Of a DNA stretch of 64,000 bases, positions 8,543-17,210 are shown one piece after another. The stretch covers positions 110,648 through 174,647 of the forward strand of contig NZ_JADKYX010000017.1 of assembly GCF_016093545.1 (NCBI RefSeq). The letters run 5' to 3'. Source of the stretch: Massilia rhizosphaerae. Lineage in GTDB: Bacteria; Pseudomonadota; Gammaproteobacteria; Burkholderiales; Burkholderiaceae_D. The notes beneath the pieces are model-generated. The model made no database searches. It was not told where the DNA came from and was given only the letters and a program-made list of their open reading frames with translations. The translations under genes were made by a program, and so were the position numbers. The first letter of the stretch is position 1, and each line of letters begins with the position of its first letter.

Positions 8543-9337
8543 TCAGCGGCGACGGCGGCGCGCGGCCGTCAACGCGGCCAGGCCGAGGCCGGCCAGCGCC
8601 AGCGATGCGGGTTCCGGCACGTCCGCCGGTGCGGGCGCCAGTTCCAGCGACGTCGTCATCGTGAAGTTCGAGCCCGAGGTATGGCGCTCGGCCTGGAAGA
8701 TGTCCAGTTTGTACGTGCCGCCGTCGGCCAGCCCGGCCGTGGGGGCGAACGCATTCAGGTCGACGCTCGCCGATTCCGCGCCGTGCACGCCACCGAGGTC
8801 GATGGCCAGCCGGTTATTGATGAACACCCACACGTCATCGTCGCCGGTAAACGTGAAGTTGGCGTTCGCCGCGCTCTGATAGGTGAAGTTCGTGTGCCAC
8901 TCGGTGGTGAAGCCGAAATTATGGCCGAGCATCGACTGGCCGAGGAGTTGGCCGTCGATCGGGAAAAACGCGTTGCTGCTGTACTGGTACAGGTTCGGCG
9001 CAATTTCGTCGAGCGTCAGCGTGATGCTGCCGGTCCGGTTGACGGAGGCATCGTCGTGATACCACTGGTAGAACGAGGCGGCGCTCGTCACGGTCGGGTT
9101 GAAGTCGGCCGTATTGTAGACCGGCTTGCCGTCGGCGCCCAGCATGGACTGCACCATGCCGCGGTCGTCGCCGGATTTGCTTTCGAAGTCGGGATGCCCC
9201 GCCACACCGTTGAAGGTGGTGCCGCTGGCATTGAAATCGCGCGCGGTGCCGGTCAGCGTGATCGTGGTGGCGTGCGCACTTGCCGAGGCCAGCGACGCAG
9301 CCAGTGCCAAACCGCTCAAAAGGATATTGGTTTTCAT
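8543..9337 (-). CDS. Fibro-slime domain protein with PEP-CTERM anchor
   Basis: 264 residues. A Sec signal peptide (MKTNILLSGLALAASLASASA) is followed by a fibro-slime/PA14-like domain: the run GDDDVWVFINNRLAIDLGGVH is the typical core, here with a preceding WHTNFTY strand. The C-terminus VPEPASLALAGLGLAAL plus an arginine tail is a PEP-CTERM sorting signal, processed by an exosortase and linked to exopolysaccharide-producing bacteria. The protein is thus probably exposed at the surface or in the matrix. The start has GGGAAG six bases upstream. The exosortase itself is not in this window. Confidence 0.85.
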   Translation of the reverse strand: MKTNILLSGLALAASLASASAHATTITLTGTARDFNASGTTFNGVAGHPDFESKSGDDRGMVQSMLGADGKPVYNTADFNPTVTSAASFYQWYHDDASVNRTGSITLTLDEIAPNLYQYSSNAFFPIDGQLLGQSMLGHNFGFTTEWHTNFTYQSAANANFTFTGDDDVWVFINNRLAIDLGGVHGAESASVDLNAFAPTAGLADGGTYKLDIFQAERHTSGSNFTMTTSLELAPAPADVPEPASLALAGLGLAALTAARRRRR

Positions 9338-9510
9338 TGATGTCTTCCCTGTTAGTCTTGGAGCTTGAAGACGAGCAAGAAACGCGCCACGGTGGTTATC
9401 TCGGGAAAATTACCAAAAGAATCAATTGTTTGCGGGGACGGCGCCGGCCGCATCGAATGCGATGTCAGATTTTCCGACAGTACCGGCACGCGCCGGCCAC
9501 GGGCGAAAAA

Positions 9511-9535
9511 AAAACGCTGCACGTGGCAGCGTTTT
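9511..9535 (-). terminator. Terminator of efp
   Basis: Stem AAAACGCTGC (9511-9520) with GCAGCGTTTT (9526-9535), loop ACGTG. Read leftwards it ends in a run of T residues. It lies 18 bp after the efp stop codon. Confidence 0.85.
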
Positions 9536-9553
9536 TTCGGAGAGCGCGTCGGC

Positions 9554-10129
9554 TTAGTTGCGGACGACTTTCTTGTACTCGGCGGTACGGGTGTCGATCT
9601 CGATGACGTCGTCCTGGTTGACGAACAGCGGCACCTGGATGGTGAACTGCTTGGCTTCGATGGCATTCTCGAGCTTGGCTTCCTTCAGAACGTTGCCCGA
9701 GGTATTGCCCTTGACGGCCGGTTCCGTGTAAATGACCTGGCGTGCGATGGTGATCGGCAGTTCGACCGAGATCGCCTTGCCGTCATAGAACACGGCTTCG
9801 CATTCCATACCGTCTTTCAGGTAGTTGACGGCGTCGCCCATGTTCTCTTCTTCGATTTCGTACTGGTTGTACTCTTCATCCATGAAGACGTACAGCGGGT
9901 CGGCGAAGTACGAGTAGGTCACCGGCTTCTTGTCCAGGACGACGACGTCGAACTTGTCGTCGCCGCGGAACACGTTTTCCAACGGAGCGTTGGTCAGAAG
10001 ATTCTTCATCTTCCACTTGTACGTGAAGCCCGTGCGGCTCGAGCCGTTGACGTCGGAGCGCAGCACGATGAAAGGCTTGCCATCAACCATGATGATGTTG
10101 CCGACACGGATTTCTTTTGCGGGTTTCAT
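9554..10129 (-). CDS. efp: Elongation factor P (Arg32 type)
   Basis: 191 residues, the usual length, with three beta-barrel domains. EF-P rescues ribosomes stalled at polyproline. The tip of the domain I loop reads NGSSRTG, placing an arginine exactly at position 32. This is the residue rhamnosylated by EarP in beta- and some gammaproteobacteria, in contrast to the lysine modified by EpmA. The modifying enzyme is encoded 66 bp upstream in the same direction, so the two form an operon. The base sequence before the ATG is CCCTCCT, with no visible Shine-Dalgarno site. Confidence 0.97.
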   Translation of the reverse strand: MKPAKEIRVGNIIMVDGKPFIVLRSDVNGSSRTGFTYKWKMKNLLTNAPLENVFRGDDKFDVVVLDKKPVTYSYFADPLYVFMDEEYNQYEIEEENMGDAVNYLKDGMECEAVFYDGKAISVELPITIARQVIYTEPAVKGNTSGNVLKEAKLENAIEAKQFTIQVPLFVNQDDVIEIDTRTAEYKKVVRN

Positions 10130-10195
10130 AGGAGGGTTTTAACCTAAAAATGAGTTGCAGTAATCAAGCATGATACCATGTTCCTTGCCCGTCGC

Positions 10196-11362
10196 CTACC
10201 GCAGCGACCGGGCAAAATCCAGCAGATTGCGCACCAAGTCGCCATTCGCCAACATCTGCGTTTGCCATTCGACATTGCGCTCGGTAATTGCCGGCAATCC
10301 GGCTTGCAGGGTCGTCCACAGTGCCGTCCAATCGGCGCGGCTCTCGCCTTCCACGCCATTCCAGCGCAGGGAAAAATCGATCAGGCCATCCAGGTTCGCC
10401 GCGTATTTTTGCAGGAACGCGCGGAGTTTAACATGATGCAAGTTTTGATCTTGCGGATAAATGTGCCAGATGAATGGCCGACCCGCCCACTGCGCGCGCA
10501 CCCAGGAATCCTCGCCACGGACGAAGTTCACGTCGCACGACCACAGCAGGCGGTCGTAGTCGTCCTGTGACAGGAACGGAATCACGCGCACCGTCAGGCG
10601 GCCGCGCGTGGCGGCGGCGCCCGGCACCGGATCCGCGCCGAGGAAGGCGCCCACCTTCTCTCCCGCCACGCCCTGCGGCACGAGACAGCTCACCGGACCG
10701 GCCCCGTCGCGCCAGGCGCCGAACAGGTCGGCCAGCGGGGCATCCGGGTAGCAGAACAGGCTGACCGTCGTTGCCGCCATCTCGTCGGGGGTCACGCCCA
10801 GCCGTCCCAGGAAGCCGGCGCGTGCCGCCGGGTCGGCCTGGAAGCGGTCGCGCGCGGGGAGCTGGTCGCGCTCGCGCAGCAGGCCGCCGGTGTTCGGCGT
10901 AAATCCCGGAAAGAAAAAATGCTTGGTCAGCTTGAGGCGCGGATGCATCGACGGCAGCATGTGGCAGCCCTCGACCCAGGCCTCGGCGCTGAGGCCTTCG
11001 TAATTGATCCACACGGGACGCGGCTCGCACTGGGCCATCGCGGCGATGTAACCGGGCGGGATGTCGACGCCGAAGAATTCGATCACGACGTCGGCCACGT
11101 CGGCAGGCACGAACGCGCCTTCCTGGTCGCGCCAGTGGACGACCTGCACGCCGTCGACGTCCTGCACGGCGGCATCGACGGCGACGGCCGGCCAGATGCG
11201 GCGGAAGCTGGCGAGGTCGTCGACCCACAAGGTCACCGCAATCCCTTGCTCTTGGCGCAATTGCCGTGCGAGACGCCAGCAGATGCCGATGTCGCCGAAG
11301 TTGTCGACCACCTTGCAAAAGATCGCCAGCGAAGTCGGGGTGCGGGTTGCGTCGTGTTGCAT
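10196..11362 (-). CDS. earP: EF-P arginine rhamnosyltransferase EarP
   Basis: 388 residues. EarP is an inverting GT-B glycosyltransferase that attaches rhamnose from dTDP-L-rhamnose to Arg32 of EF-P. The N-terminal motif CKVVDNFGDIGICWRLARQL holds the two conserved aspartates (Asp20 and Asp24), and WINYEGLSAEAWVEGCH and NFVRGEDSWVRAQWAGRPFIWHIYPQ are further family blocks, the last lining the nucleotide-sugar pocket. It is followed by efp and must be transcribed with it or from just upstream. Length and all motifs are intact. Confidence 0.95.
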   Translation of the reverse strand: MQHDATRTPTSLAIFCKVVDNFGDIGICWRLARQLRQEQGIAVTLWVDDLASFRRIWPAVAVDAAVQDVDGVQVVHWRDQEGAFVPADVADVVIEFFGVDIPPGYIAAMAQCEPRPVWINYEGLSAEAWVEGCHMLPSMHPRLKLTKHFFFPGFTPNTGGLLRERDQLPARDRFQADPAARAGFLGRLGVTPDEMAATTVSLFCYPDAPLADLFGAWRDGAGPVSCLVPQGVAGEKVGAFLGADPVPGAAATRGRLTVRVIPFLSQDDYDRLLWSCDVNFVRGEDSWVRAQWAGRPFIWHIYPQDQNLHHVKLRAFLQKYAANLDGLIDFSLRWNGVEGESRADWTALWTTLQAGLPAITERNVEWQTQMLANGDLVRNLLDFARSLR

Positions 11363-11482
11363 GGCGTGCGGGAAAAGAGGAAGCGGGACGGCGGGGAATG
11401 GACCGGATCAGCGGCCGGTGCGCATTGTACCGGATTTCGCCAGGCCAAGAGACCGCGACGAAACGGCCGGCACAAAGAAAAA

Positions 11483-11522
11483 CCGGAGCACCTATCCGCG
11501 CATGCGCGTTGGTCTGCTCCGG
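11483..11522 (-). terminator. Terminator of the tRNA array
   Basis: CCGGAGCA (11483-11490) pairs with TGCTCCGG (11515-11522), with an inner CGCG/CGCG pairing. Read leftwards it is followed by TTTTTCTTT. It lies 8 bp beyond the last tRNA-Glu. Confidence 0.8.
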
Positions 11523-11530
11523 CTTTTGAC

Positions 11531-11606
11531 TGGCGTCCCCACGGGGATTCGAACCCCGGTACTCACCGTGAAAGGGTGATGTCCTAGGCCTCTAGACGAT
11601 GGGGAC
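11531..11606 (-). tRNA. tRNA-Glu (TTC), copy 1
   Basis: 76 nt including encoded CCA. Acceptor GTCCCCA pairs with TGGGGAC; the anticodon loop CTTTCAC gives TTC. It is the last gene of the leftward array, just before the terminator. Confidence 0.97.
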
Positions 11607-11649
11607 CTAAAACTGTGCTGCTACGTGTTCGCGCGTCTGCGCGTATTCT

Positions 11650-11725
11650 TGGCGTCCCCACGGGGATTCGAACCCCGGTACTCACCGTGAAAGGGTGATG
11701 TCCTAGGCCTCTAGACGATGGGGAC
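11650..11725 (-). tRNA. tRNA-Glu (TTC), copy 2
   Basis: Identical in sequence to the other tRNA-Glu copies over all 76 nt; the spacers between copies differ. Confidence 0.97.
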
Positions 11726-11783
11726 CCGGAACTTCCTGTTGCCATGCCTGCGCGGCATGATACCACCAAACACTGCCAAAACC

Positions 11784-11859
11784 TGGCGTCCCCACGGGGA
11801 TTCGAACCCCGGTACTCACCGTGAAAGGGTGATGTCCTAGGCCTCTAGACGATGGGGAC
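11784..11859 (-). tRNA. tRNA-Glu (TTC), copy 3
   Basis: Identical 76-nt tRNA-Glu with encoded CCA, 24 bp from the neighbouring tRNA-Ala. Confidence 0.97.
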
Positions 11860-11883
11860 CTGAACTTCGTGACTGCTTGATCT

Positions 11884-11959
<76 letters not shown>

Positions 11960-12038
11960 AAAACAAAAGCCGCTCAAGGCGGCTTCCTTGCACAACCTAT
12001 TCCAATCTCCCGGGGTCGGAGCCCGAACGATCAAATCT

Positions 12039-12114
12039 TGGCGTCCCCACGGGGATTCGAACCCCGGTACTCACCGTGAAAGGGTGATGTCCTAGGCCTC
12101 TAGACGATGGGGAC
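12039..12114 (-). tRNA. tRNA-Glu (TTC), copy 4
   Basis: Identical 76-nt tRNA-Glu. The spacer to its left contains GGGGTCGGAGCCCGAA (12013-12028), a half copy of the dispersed palindromic repeat seen at 17051 and 20677. Confidence 0.97.
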
Positions 12115-12149
12115 CCTGGACTGCAATGCATTACTCTGTTTTCCCTGCT

Positions 12150-12225
<76 letters not shown>

Positions 12226-12294
12226 TACGGGAAAACAGCACTATAACACACTACATTTACTGCTTACGTCGTTTTTCAACGTCGTTGACGAATC

Positions 12295-12370
12295 TGGCGT
12301 CCCCACGGGGATTCGAACCCCGGTACTCACCGTGAAAGGGTGATGTCCTAGGCCTCTAGACGATGGGGAC
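12295..12370 (-). tRNA. tRNA-Glu (TTC), copy 5
   Basis: Identical 76-nt tRNA-Glu, second gene of the array in transcription order. Confidence 0.97.
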
Positions 12371-12395
12371 CTGGACTGCATCGTACTTCAGAACG

Positions 12396-12471
<76 letters not shown>

Positions 12472-12490
12472 GCAGCGCTGAAGTGCGAGC

Positions 12491-12519
12491 ATTATAGCGG
12501 ACACACTTGCATTTCGCAA
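12491..12519 (-). promoter_or_regulatory. Promoter of the tRNA array
   Basis: Read leftwards: -35 TTGCGA (12514-12519), 17-bp spacer, -10 TATAAT (12491-12496). Transcription should start near 12485. The promoter sits between the gltX stop codon and the first tRNA-Ala, so the array does not depend on gltX transcription. Confidence 0.85.
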
Positions 12520-12533
12520 ATACCCGCAGGGGA

Positions 12534-13925
12534 TCACAAACCTTTGTTCACACGGGCCGCCACCGTGTCGCGGCCGAACAATTCCAGCACCGCGTCGATG
12601 GCCGGCGTCTGCAACTGGCCCGTGACCAGCAGGCGCAACGGCATCGCCAGCTGCGGCATCTTGAGGCAGTGCGCGGCCAGCACCTCCTTCATCATGGCGG
12701 ACAACGCGCTCTTGCTCCACTCCACGTCGCGCAGGCGCTCGGCGAACTGGGCCAGGGCCGGGCGCACGGCGTCCGTCAGGTGCTGGGCCAGCAGCGCCGC
12801 GTCCGGCTTGGGCTCCCGATAGAACAGCATGGCGGCGTCGGCCAGTTCGTTGATCGTGTTGGTGCGCTCCTTCATCAGGCCCAGCACGGCGGCCAGCGGC
12901 GGCGCGCCGTCGAACTTCGCGCCCTCGCGCTCCATCTTGGGACGGGCCAGGCCGGCCAGGCGGTCGTTGTCGGCCTGCTTGATGTAGTGGTTGTTCAGCC
13001 AGCCCAGCTTTTCCGGATTGAATTGCGCGGCCGATGCCGTCAGGTGCTCGAGGTTGAACCACTCGGTGAACTGCTGCATCGAGAAGATCTCGTCGTCGCC
13101 GTGGCTCCAGCCCAGGCGCGCGAGGTAGTTCAGCATCGCTTCCGGCAGATAGCCCTGCTCCGGATATTCCATCACGCTGACGGCGCCATGGCGCTTGGAC
13201 AGTTTCTGGCCGTCGGCGCCGAGGATCATCGGCAGGTGGCCGTATTGCGGCAGCTCGGCGCCCAGCGCGCGCAGGATATTGATCTGGCGGGGCGTGTTGT
13301 TGACGTGGTCGTCGCCGCGCAGCACGTGCGTGATCTTCATGTCCCAGTCGTCGACGGCGACGCAGAAGTTATATGTGGGCGTGCCGTCCGGGCGGGCGAT
13401 CACGAGATCGTCCAGCTCCTTGTTGGCGATCGTGATCGGTCCCTTGACGACGTCGTTCCACGTGACTTCGCCGCCCTCCGGATTCTTGAAACGCACGACG
13501 GGCTTGACGCCTGCCGGCACGGGCGGCAACGTCTTGCCCGGTTCCGGACGCCAGGTGCCGTCATAACGCGGCTTTTCGCCGGCGGCGCGCATGCGCTCGC
13601 GCATCGCTTCCACTTCCTCCGGCGAGCAGTAGCACAGATAGGCCGTGCCCGCTTCCAGCATGCCCTTGACCACTTCGCGGTAACGGTCCATGCGCTGCAT
13701 CTGGTAGAACGGACCTTCGTCGTGATGCAAACCCAGCCATTCCATGCCTTCCAGGATCGCCTGCACGGCTTCCGGCGTCGAACGCTCCAGGTCGGTGTCT
13801 TCGATGCGCAGGACGAAGGTGCCGCCGAAATGGCGGGCATAGGCCCACGAATACAGCGCGGTGCGGGCGCCGCCGAGGTGGAGATAGCCGGTCGGGCTGG
13901 GAGCGAAACGTGTGCGGACGGTCAT
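12534..13925 (-). CDS. gltX: Glutamyl-tRNA synthetase
   Basis: 463 residues, class I aminoacyl-tRNA synthetase. ATG 13925 is used because RTRFAPSPTGYLHLGGARTA, with the HIGH-type motif HLGG, is the conserved N-terminus; an in-frame ATG 60 bp upstream adds unconserved residues. The KMSKS-type motif is QKLSKRHG. It charges tRNA-Glu with glutamate, and its own substrate tRNAs are encoded directly downstream in five copies. Length and domain order (catalytic fold, then helical anticodon-binding domain) are normal for a discriminating bacterial GluRS. Confidence 0.96.
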   Translation of the reverse strand: MTVRTRFAPSPTGYLHLGGARTALYSWAYARHFGGTFVLRIEDTDLERSTPEAVQAILEGMEWLGLHHDEGPFYQMQRMDRYREVVKGMLEAGTAYLCYCSPEEVEAMRERMRAAGEKPRYDGTWRPEPGKTLPPVPAGVKPVVRFKNPEGGEVTWNDVVKGPITIANKELDDLVIARPDGTPTYNFCVAVDDWDMKITHVLRGDDHVNNTPRQINILRALGAELPQYGHLPMILGADGQKLSKRHGAVSVMEYPEQGYLPEAMLNYLARLGWSHGDDEIFSMQQFTEWFNLEHLTASAAQFNPEKLGWLNNHYIKQADNDRLAGLARPKMEREGAKFDGAPPLAAVLGLMKERTNTINELADAAMLFYREPKPDAALLAQHLTDAVRPALAQFAERLRDVEWSKSALSAMMKEVLAAHCLKMPQLAMPLRLLVTGQLQTPAIDAVLELFGRDTVAARVNKGL

Positions 13926-14132
13926 GGTCGAATACGATGGCGCGGGCCCCGTCGGGCGGGACCTGGACGCCTGGATGTTAGTCAAGCGGCTATTTTACAG
14001 CCTGCCCCGCCGGCGGGGGGATGGGCGCGCCCGCAACATGGTTACCCCGAGTGACTGAAAATTACTTTACAGAAATTTGGTTTCTCGCTACAGTTTCGCC
14101 CGACATTCCCACCCCATCGCGCCTCCCTATCC

Positions 14133-15299
14133 ATGCCGAACGACCCGAGCACCGCTGCCATCGCGCGTTTGCGCGGGGAATTCGTCTGCGCGACGATGGA
14201 AGTCGGCTTCCTGCATGCCCAGTCGCGGACGATCCTCCGCGACCTGCGCCGCGCCCTCACGCTGTGCTCGCTGTTCTACATCATGTTCAGCGTGAGCGAC
14301 ATCCTGGCCCTCGGCCTGCCGGGCGCCCTCCCGTCGCTGCTGGCGCGGTGCGCCGTTCCCGTCCTGGCGTATGCGGGCCTGCGCCTTGCGTGGCGCGCGG
14401 CGGCGCCCGTCAAGACCGCGTACCGGGTCGCGAGCGTCTTCACCTTGCTGGGCATGCTCACCTATATGGTCGTCGCGTGGCGCCGTCCGGCCGACACCCT
14501 GCTGCACGGCACGTCCGTCGGCCTGATGGCCGTCGTGATCCTGATCTTCATTCCGAACCGCCTGCGCACGGCCGTCGCCATCGCGCTCGGCTCCAGCCTC
14601 GCCTTCATCGCGCTGGCGTGGTATCAGCACCTCGAATCGACGCGCCACCTCGTGTCGATGACGATACTGATCCTGTTCGCCAACGCCTTCGGCGCCGTCG
14701 CCGCCAACCGCCACGCGCGCCTGTGGCGCGAGCAATACCGCACGCAGCAGGTGCTGACGAACCTGTCCGTGCGCGACGCCCTGACGGGCTGCTACAACCG
14801 GCGCCACCTGAACGCGGCCCTGCTCGACGGCGAGATCGCCCGCGCCCGCCGCTACCGCCTCAGCCTGTCGCTGATCATGTGCGACCTGGACGGCTTCAAG
14901 GCAATCAACGACACCTACGGCCACCACGCCGGCGACGCGTTGCTGCGCAGCTTCGCGCAACTGCTGCAGGCGATGACGCGCGAAGGCGTCGACACGGTGG
15001 TGCGCTACGGCGGCGAAGAATTCCTGATCATCCTGCCGGAAACCCGGCTGGACGGCGCCGTCGAACTGGCCGAGCGCGTCCGCGCCGCCTTCGCCGCCCA
15101 GCGTATCGATGGCGACGCCGGGGTCCTGGCCACGACCGCCAGCTTCGGCGTCGTCGGCGCCCACTTCGCCGCGAACCAGGCGATCACGCCGCAAGGGCTG
15201 ATCGCCGTCGCGGACGAGCTCATGTACGACGCCAAGCGGGGCGGCCGCAACCAGGTACGCGCGCGCCAGGCGGACGCCGGCGCCGCACGGGTGGCGTAG
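14133..15299 (+). CDS. Membrane-bound diguanylate cyclase (GGDEF)
   Basis: 388 residues. About six hydrophobic helices (residues 45-190) form an N-terminal membrane sensor without recognisable ligand motif. They are followed by a complete GGDEF domain: DALTGCYNRRHLN, CDLDGFKAINDTYGHHAGD and the active-site RYGGEEF. The enzyme should make cyclic di-GMP from two GTP, feeding effectors such as the PilZ protein at 24304. No clear RxxD inhibitory site is seen where it would precede GGEEF. It is transcribed away from gltX. Confidence 0.88.
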   Translation: MPNDPSTAAIARLRGEFVCATMEVGFLHAQSRTILRDLRRALTLCSLFYIMFSVSDILALGLPGALPSLLARCAVPVLAYAGLRLAWRAAAPVKTAYRVASVFTLLGMLTYMVVAWRRPADTLLHGTSVGLMAVVILIFIPNRLRTAVAIALGSSLAFIALAWYQHLESTRHLVSMTILILFANAFGAVAANRHARLWREQYRTQQVLTNLSVRDALTGCYNRRHLNAALLDGEIARARRYRLSLSLIMCDLDGFKAINDTYGHHAGDALLRSFAQLLQAMTREGVDTVVRYGGEEFLIILPETRLDGAVELAERVRAAFAAQRIDGDAGVLATTASFGVVGAHFAANQAITPQGLIAVADELMYDAKRGGRNQVRARQADAGAARVA

Positions 15300-15327
15300 G
15301 CGGGACGCGCCGGCGATAATCCCGTCG

Positions 15328-16041
15328 ATGAGCGACTTTTCCCTGTCTTCCCTGCGCGCCCACTACGACGCCATGTGGGACCGCGCCTGGCCGCACGTTG
15401 CGCAAGGCGACGTCGAGTGCGACCGCCACCTGGCCGGCGGCCTCGATCCGCGCCGCGGCCTGACCTTGATCGCGCGCCCCGGCCCCGCGCTGGCGGACGG
15501 CTTCGCGCGCCTGCAGGAACGCCTGGCCGGCACCGCCCCACAGCAGTACCGCCAGCCGCGCGCCGACCTGCACGTGACGGTCCTGTCCCTGTTCACCGTG
15601 ACCGAGGACCCCGCGCCGCATCTGGCCCGGCGCGCGGACTACGCGGCGGCCGTGCGCGCCGCGGTGGACGGCCTGCCGCCGTTCGCCATCGACTTCGACG
15701 GCATCACGATCTCGCGCGGCGCCGTGCTGGCCCGCGGTTTTCCGCGCGACGGCGCGCTGGAAGGGCTGCGCGCGCGCCTGCGCGCCGCATTGGGTGCGCG
15801 CGGCCTGGGCGGGATGCTGGACCAGCGCTACCGGCTCGTCACGGCGCACTCGACGTTGCTGCGCTTCGTCGCGCCGCCGACGGATCCCGCGGCCCTCGCG
15901 GCAACGCTGGCCGCGCTGCGCGACATGCCGCTCGGGACGATGCACGTGGACAGGCTGCAGCTCGTCGTCAACGACTGGTATATGTCGAGCGCGGCGGTGG
16001 AAGTGGTCGAGACGCTGACCTTACGCGGCCGCGCGGCGTAA
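15328..16041 (+). CDS. 2H phosphoesterase (2'-5' RNA ligase-like)
   Basis: 237 residues. The two signature histidine motifs of the 2H superfamily are visible: HVTVL in DLHVTVLSLF and HSTLL in VTAHSTLLRF. Such enzymes act on 2',3'-cyclic phosphates or 2'-5' bonds in RNA or small nucleotides. The particular substrate cannot be told. It starts 28 bp after the diguanylate cyclase and its 3' end overlaps the convergent RlmN-like gene by 21 bp. Confidence 0.75.
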   Translation: MSDFSLSSLRAHYDAMWDRAWPHVAQGDVECDRHLAGGLDPRRGLTLIARPGPALADGFARLQERLAGTAPQQYRQPRADLHVTVLSLFTVTEDPAPHLARRADYAAAVRAAVDGLPPFAIDFDGITISRGAVLARGFPRDGALEGLRARLRAALGARGLGGMLDQRYRLVTAHSTLLRFVAPPTDPAALAATLAALRDMPLGTMHVDRLQLVVNDWYMSSAAVEVVETLTLRGRAA

Positions 16042-17052
16042 CGTGACCAGCTGCTCGCCGGCCGCGCGCGCCCGCAACTGGCCGCAGCCGCCGTCGACGT
16101 CCTGCCCGGCCGAGTCGCGCAGCTTGGTCAGCACGCCCCGCTCGAACAGCCAGGCGGCGATCGCCCGCGCCTTGTCCCACGATGGGCGGCGGAACGCGAG
16201 GCCGGGATTCGTGTTGTAGGGGATCATATTCAGCACGGCATACTTGCCGCGCAACAGGGCCACGAGGGCATCCAGCTCGTCCTGGCCGTCGTTGACGCCG
16301 TCCAGCAAGGTCCACTGGTACTGGATCGGATAGCCGGTCAGGCGCGCGTAGCGCTCGCCCGCGTCGACCAGTTCGGCGGCGGCAAAGCGCGGCGCGCGCG
16401 GCAGCAGGCGCGCGCGCAAGTCGGGCTTGGTCGAGTGCAGGGACAACGCCAGCGCCGGCTTCACGCGCCCTGCGGGCAGGCGCTCGAACACGCGCGGATC
16501 GCCCACCGTCGAGAACACGAGGTTCTTGTGCGCAATATTGCCCTCGATGCCGAGCAGATCGATGGCTTCCAGCACATTGTCCAGATTGTGCGCGGGCTCG
16601 CCCATGCCCATGAACACGACTTTTTTCACGGGCCGCAGGCGACGCGCCAGCACGACCTGGGCGACGATCTCGCCGCTCGTCACCTGGCGGATCAAGCCGC
16701 TTTGCCCCGTCATGCAGAACTGGCAGCCGACCGCGCAGCCGACCTGGCTCGACACGCACACGCCGTCGCGCGGCAGCAGCACGGACTCGACGGTCTGGCC
16801 GTCGGCGAGGCCGACCAGCAAACGGGCCGAGCCGTCGTCGGCCGGGTGCGTGCCGAGGACGCGCGCGAGCGCATCCAGCTCGGCATCCAGCTGCGGCAGC
16901 GCTTCCCGGACCGGCTTGGGGAGAAAATCGTCGGGACGGCGCCGGCCGCGGTCGTGGGCCATCACGCGGACCCAGTCGCGCAGGACACGGTCTTCGTGCA
17001 AAGGCTGGGCGCCAAGCGCGCGCAGGCGGGCGCGGATAAGCTCAATCCTCAT
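16021..17052 (-). CDS. RlmN/Cfr-family radical SAM methyltransferase
   Basis: 343 residues. The radical SAM cluster motif is C106-AVG-C110-QF-C113, and the two methyl-transfer cysteines of the RlmN/Cfr mechanism are conserved: Cys99 (VCVSSQVGC) and Cys323 (VDGGCGQL). The GMGEP motif is present. It should methylate C2 of an adenine in RNA. Canonical rlmN usually lies beside ndk or hisS in this group, so this may be a second paralogue with a different RNA target (inference). The start codon lies inside the palindromic repeat 17051-17095 and has no Shine-Dalgarno site. Confidence 0.82.
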   Translation of the reverse strand: MRIELIRARLRALGAQPLHEDRVLRDWVRVMAHDRGRRRPDDFLPKPVREALPQLDAELDALARVLGTHPADDGSARLLVGLADGQTVESVLLPRDGVCVSSQVGCAVGCQFCMTGQSGLIRQVTSGEIVAQVVLARRLRPVKKVVFMGMGEPAHNLDNVLEAIDLLGIEGNIAHKNLVFSTVGDPRVFERLPAGRVKPALALSLHSTKPDLRARLLPRAPRFAAAELVDAGERYARLTGYPIQYQWTLLDGVNDGQDELDALVALLRGKYAVLNMIPYNTNPGLAFRRPSWDKARAIAAWLFERGVLTKLRDSAGQDVDGGCGQLRARAAGEQLVTLRRAAA

Positions 17053-17095
17053 GGGGTCAGAGCCCGAATTTTCTTTTCAGGGGCTCTGACCCCAT
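17051..17095. repeat. Dispersed palindromic repeat (GGGGTCAGAGC family), copy 1
   Basis: ATGGGGTCAGAGCCC (17051-17065) and GGGCTCTGACCCCAT (17081-17095) are perfect 15-bp inverted repeats around a T-rich 15-nt centre. The same arms recur at 20724-20766 and, in altered form, at 20677-20714 and 12013-12028. The layout is that of a REP-type intergenic element. Confidence 0.8.
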
Positions 17096-17117
17096 CTGAT
17101 CAAACGTCATCTCAGTC

Positions 17118-17193
17118 GTAGGGTGGGCGGCCCCCGCCCACCAAACGCATGCGCCGCAGTAACGCATGGTGGGCACAGGGGTGCCCACCCTAC
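17118..17193. repeat. Second palindromic element (GTAGGGTGGGC ends)
   Basis: GTAGGGTGGGC (17118-17128) and GCCCACCCTAC (17183-17193) are perfect 11-bp inverted ends. Inside are further nested pairs (GGGCGG/CCGCCC and GGTGGGCAC/GTGCCCACC), giving two hairpins side by side. It differs in sequence from the GGGGTCAGAGC family. Confidence 0.7.
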
Positions 17194-17210
17194 TGGATGT
17201 CAACGCCATG

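Noticed and set aside
6964..8664. Long rightward frame over the amidase gene
   Set aside because: Antisense artefact; composition is dominated by Arg, Ala and Gly, and the amidase catalytic motifs on the reverse strand are intact.
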